Positions 62,663 through 64,000 of a stretch of DNA of 64,000 bases are shown piece by piece. The position numbers and the translations under genes are program-made. This stretch comes from Arion vulgaris (taxonomy: Eukaryota; Mollusca; Gastropoda; Stylommatophora; Arionidae). Under the pieces are notes generated by a model. The model saw only the letters and a list, made by a program, of their open reading frames with translations. It was not told the DNA's origin and searched no databases. Position 1 is the first letter of the stretch, and each line of letters begins with the position of its first letter. The stretch is from the NCBI GenBank assembly GCA_020796225.1, contig CM036775.1, positions 10,028,671 to 10,092,670 of the forward strand, in the 5' to 3' direction.

Positions 62663-63389
62663 CAGGGTGGGCCAAAAAAAATGAGAACATCGCGTAACAT
62701 ACGCGTTATTTAGAATTGTTATTTTATTTAATTATATTGTTTCATGTAATTTTGTTTGCCAAGTATTTAGCTAATCAGACCATAAATTCTTCCCCCTATT
62801 TCGATATTCGTAGCTAATCAGAAATCATGTTCAATTTTTCTAAGCATCGATGCCACTCGTTTAATCAGAATACGGTCTTCCGCAGTCATTTTTGTCATTC
62901 TTGGTAACAAATTTAAACCTGAAGATGTAAGCAATTGGCATATTAAAAATCGTGAGCCGCTGTAGCGTAGTTGTTAGTGAACTCGCTTCGCAAGGCTGGT
63001 GGTCTGGGTTCAGCTCCCGCAATGTGTGTGGAATTTTTCCCGACCACGACGGCTCACAGGTCGACCCAGCCTCAACTGGGTACCAGACATGCTCTGGAGT
63101 AAAGGCGCCGGCGTGATGCTGACCACATCATCCATCGTGTGCCGACGGTCAATGAAAAATACAGGCCTAACACTGTATTGACATGAGGTATGAAAGGGTT
63201 CCTTTACTTTTTTTAATATTAAAATCAAAGATTGTGCCGGAATTGTCGAAATAAAAACATCATAAAGCTAAATAGGTAAGTAAGTAAATGAGTAAACAAT
63301 TTAAGCTATTATGGATACAGTTTAAAAAATGTTGATGTAATTATTTTACTTTTTTACGCAATGTTCTAATGTTTTTAGGGTCCACCCTG
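62663..63389. mobile_element. Mariner-like MITE, 727 bp, with S2 inside
   Basis: TIRs cagggtgggccaaaaaaaat and (complement) cagggtggaccctaaaaaca, both continuing to gaacat.gcgtaa; flanked by TA (62661-62662 and 63390-63391). Noncoding. Confidence 0.9.
62952..63218 (+). mobile_element. S2-family tRNA-like SINE, full length
   Basis: gagccgctgtagcgtagttg (A box region), ggtctgggttcagctcccgc (B box), gtgatgctgaccacatcatc, gggttcctttacttttttta. Confidence 0.92.
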
Positions 63390-63600
63390 TATATAGTGAA
63401 ACAGAGAATGAAGTGGTTTGGCCACTTAAAGAATGTGAACAGACCAAACTGCCTATGAAGCTTTTCACAACAGAATATCAGGAAGGAAGGCGAGAGGAAG
63501 ACCGTGGAAAAGGTGGATAGATAACGTAGTTGAATTCTGCCGGAGGACTAAGAAAACCATCACACAAGTTACCAGAGAAGCGCAAGACAAATACATAAAA

Positions 63601-64000
63601 CCATGACACTGGGTTAACAACCCGGTAACAGTGTGCTTTAAGAAATGGACAGGTTACAGTCTGGCAGTGTGCAACACCAAGGCGAAAGACAGTGTATGCT
63701 GGAGATTCATTGCAGCCAACCTTAGATGTGGAGACGGCACCTGATGATGATGAACAGTGTGCTAAGAAAAGAAAGAAGTCATTCTCTGCTTTTTTGCCGT
63801 TAGGCATCGTAGGTATTACTAATAATCGGTTTCCGAGATAGTGCAGGCTCGGTCGCTTGACATGTTGTGATAGTGTGGAGTTTTAAGATGTCTGTAACTC
63901 CAGCAGTCCATCTTTTTCTTGTCTGCCCCTTCCTCTTGATGATTCAATTTTCAGATTGCACTCTCTGCAACTGGTGTATTTGGGTTCATTCTTACCAAGT
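63601..64000. other. Edge of window, nothing recognised
   Basis: No coding or repeat signature except possible LINE-like tail words near 63880-63960. Confidence 0.35.

Larger units (their letters stand above)
62440..63600 (+). mobile_element. LINE family C relative, RT tail, split by a MITE
   Basis: Before: frame PLYVINVKHGQ, IATCEMRCLRKVTNNTRIDR. After 63392: agaatgaagtggtttggcca and gaaggcgagaggaagaccgt. Contiguous if 62663-63389 is removed. Confidence 0.82.

Overview
This is an animal (metazoan), probably invertebrate, nuclear DNA window. One large multi-exon gene on the minus strand fills it from 54308 down to 2650. There is no bacterial-style gene packing. Introns of 0.3-9.6 kb are filled with SINEs, decayed LINE fragments, small DNA transposons and minisatellites. 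The species cannot be named from the sequence.

The gene is a complete TAO kinase (Ste20/GCK-VIII group; Drosophila Tao, vertebrate TAOK1/2/3). I joined 18 coding exons, 54197 to 2650, into one open frame of 2781 nt (926 residues plus stop) with GT-AG junctions throughout. Exons 1-8 encode the kinase domain (K57, E76, D151, D169, S181 at the same numbers as in vertebrate TAOK). Exons 9-11 encode a Ser/Gly-rich linker and exons 11-18 a long coiled coil. The start is confirmed by an in-frame stop 8 codons upstream. A promoter-like cluster (YY1, NRF-1 and ETS/CRE type motifs) lies at 61535-61795, upstream of the gene.

Layout: 1-2640, intergenic/3' side with a 54-bp minisatellite, an orphan coding-like exon (+ strand) and an ~87-bp minisatellite next to the TAOK stop; 2650-6206, exons 18-17 with a Tc1/mariner relic between; 6300-8480, LINE RT split by a foldback element; 9229-19850, exons 16-11 with a 1.9-kb minisatellite flush with the exon 14 donor; 19851-29440, 9.6-kb intron with LINE tails and a 70-bp tandem array; 29441-38567, exons 10-8, with a 1.5-1.9 kb tandem segmental duplication; 40374-47420, exons 7-3 with a 2.2-kb ~108-bp array; 47420-54197, nested LINE/SINE stack, exons 2 and 1; 54310-64000, upstream region with a GC-richer unassigned island, SINEs, a promoter-like cluster and a MITE nested in a LINE.

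Repeat families are named locally: S1a and S1b (same head, different tails), S2, S3, S4, S5 (head related to S1), S6, S7, S8, S9, S10, S11. Most have tRNA-like A/B-box heads, but S1, S5 and S7 share modules in a jigsaw fashion: one core with several tails and one tail with several heads. This modular SINE network, the minisatellites abutting TAOK splice sites, and several nested insertions readable from target-site duplications are the most notable observations.
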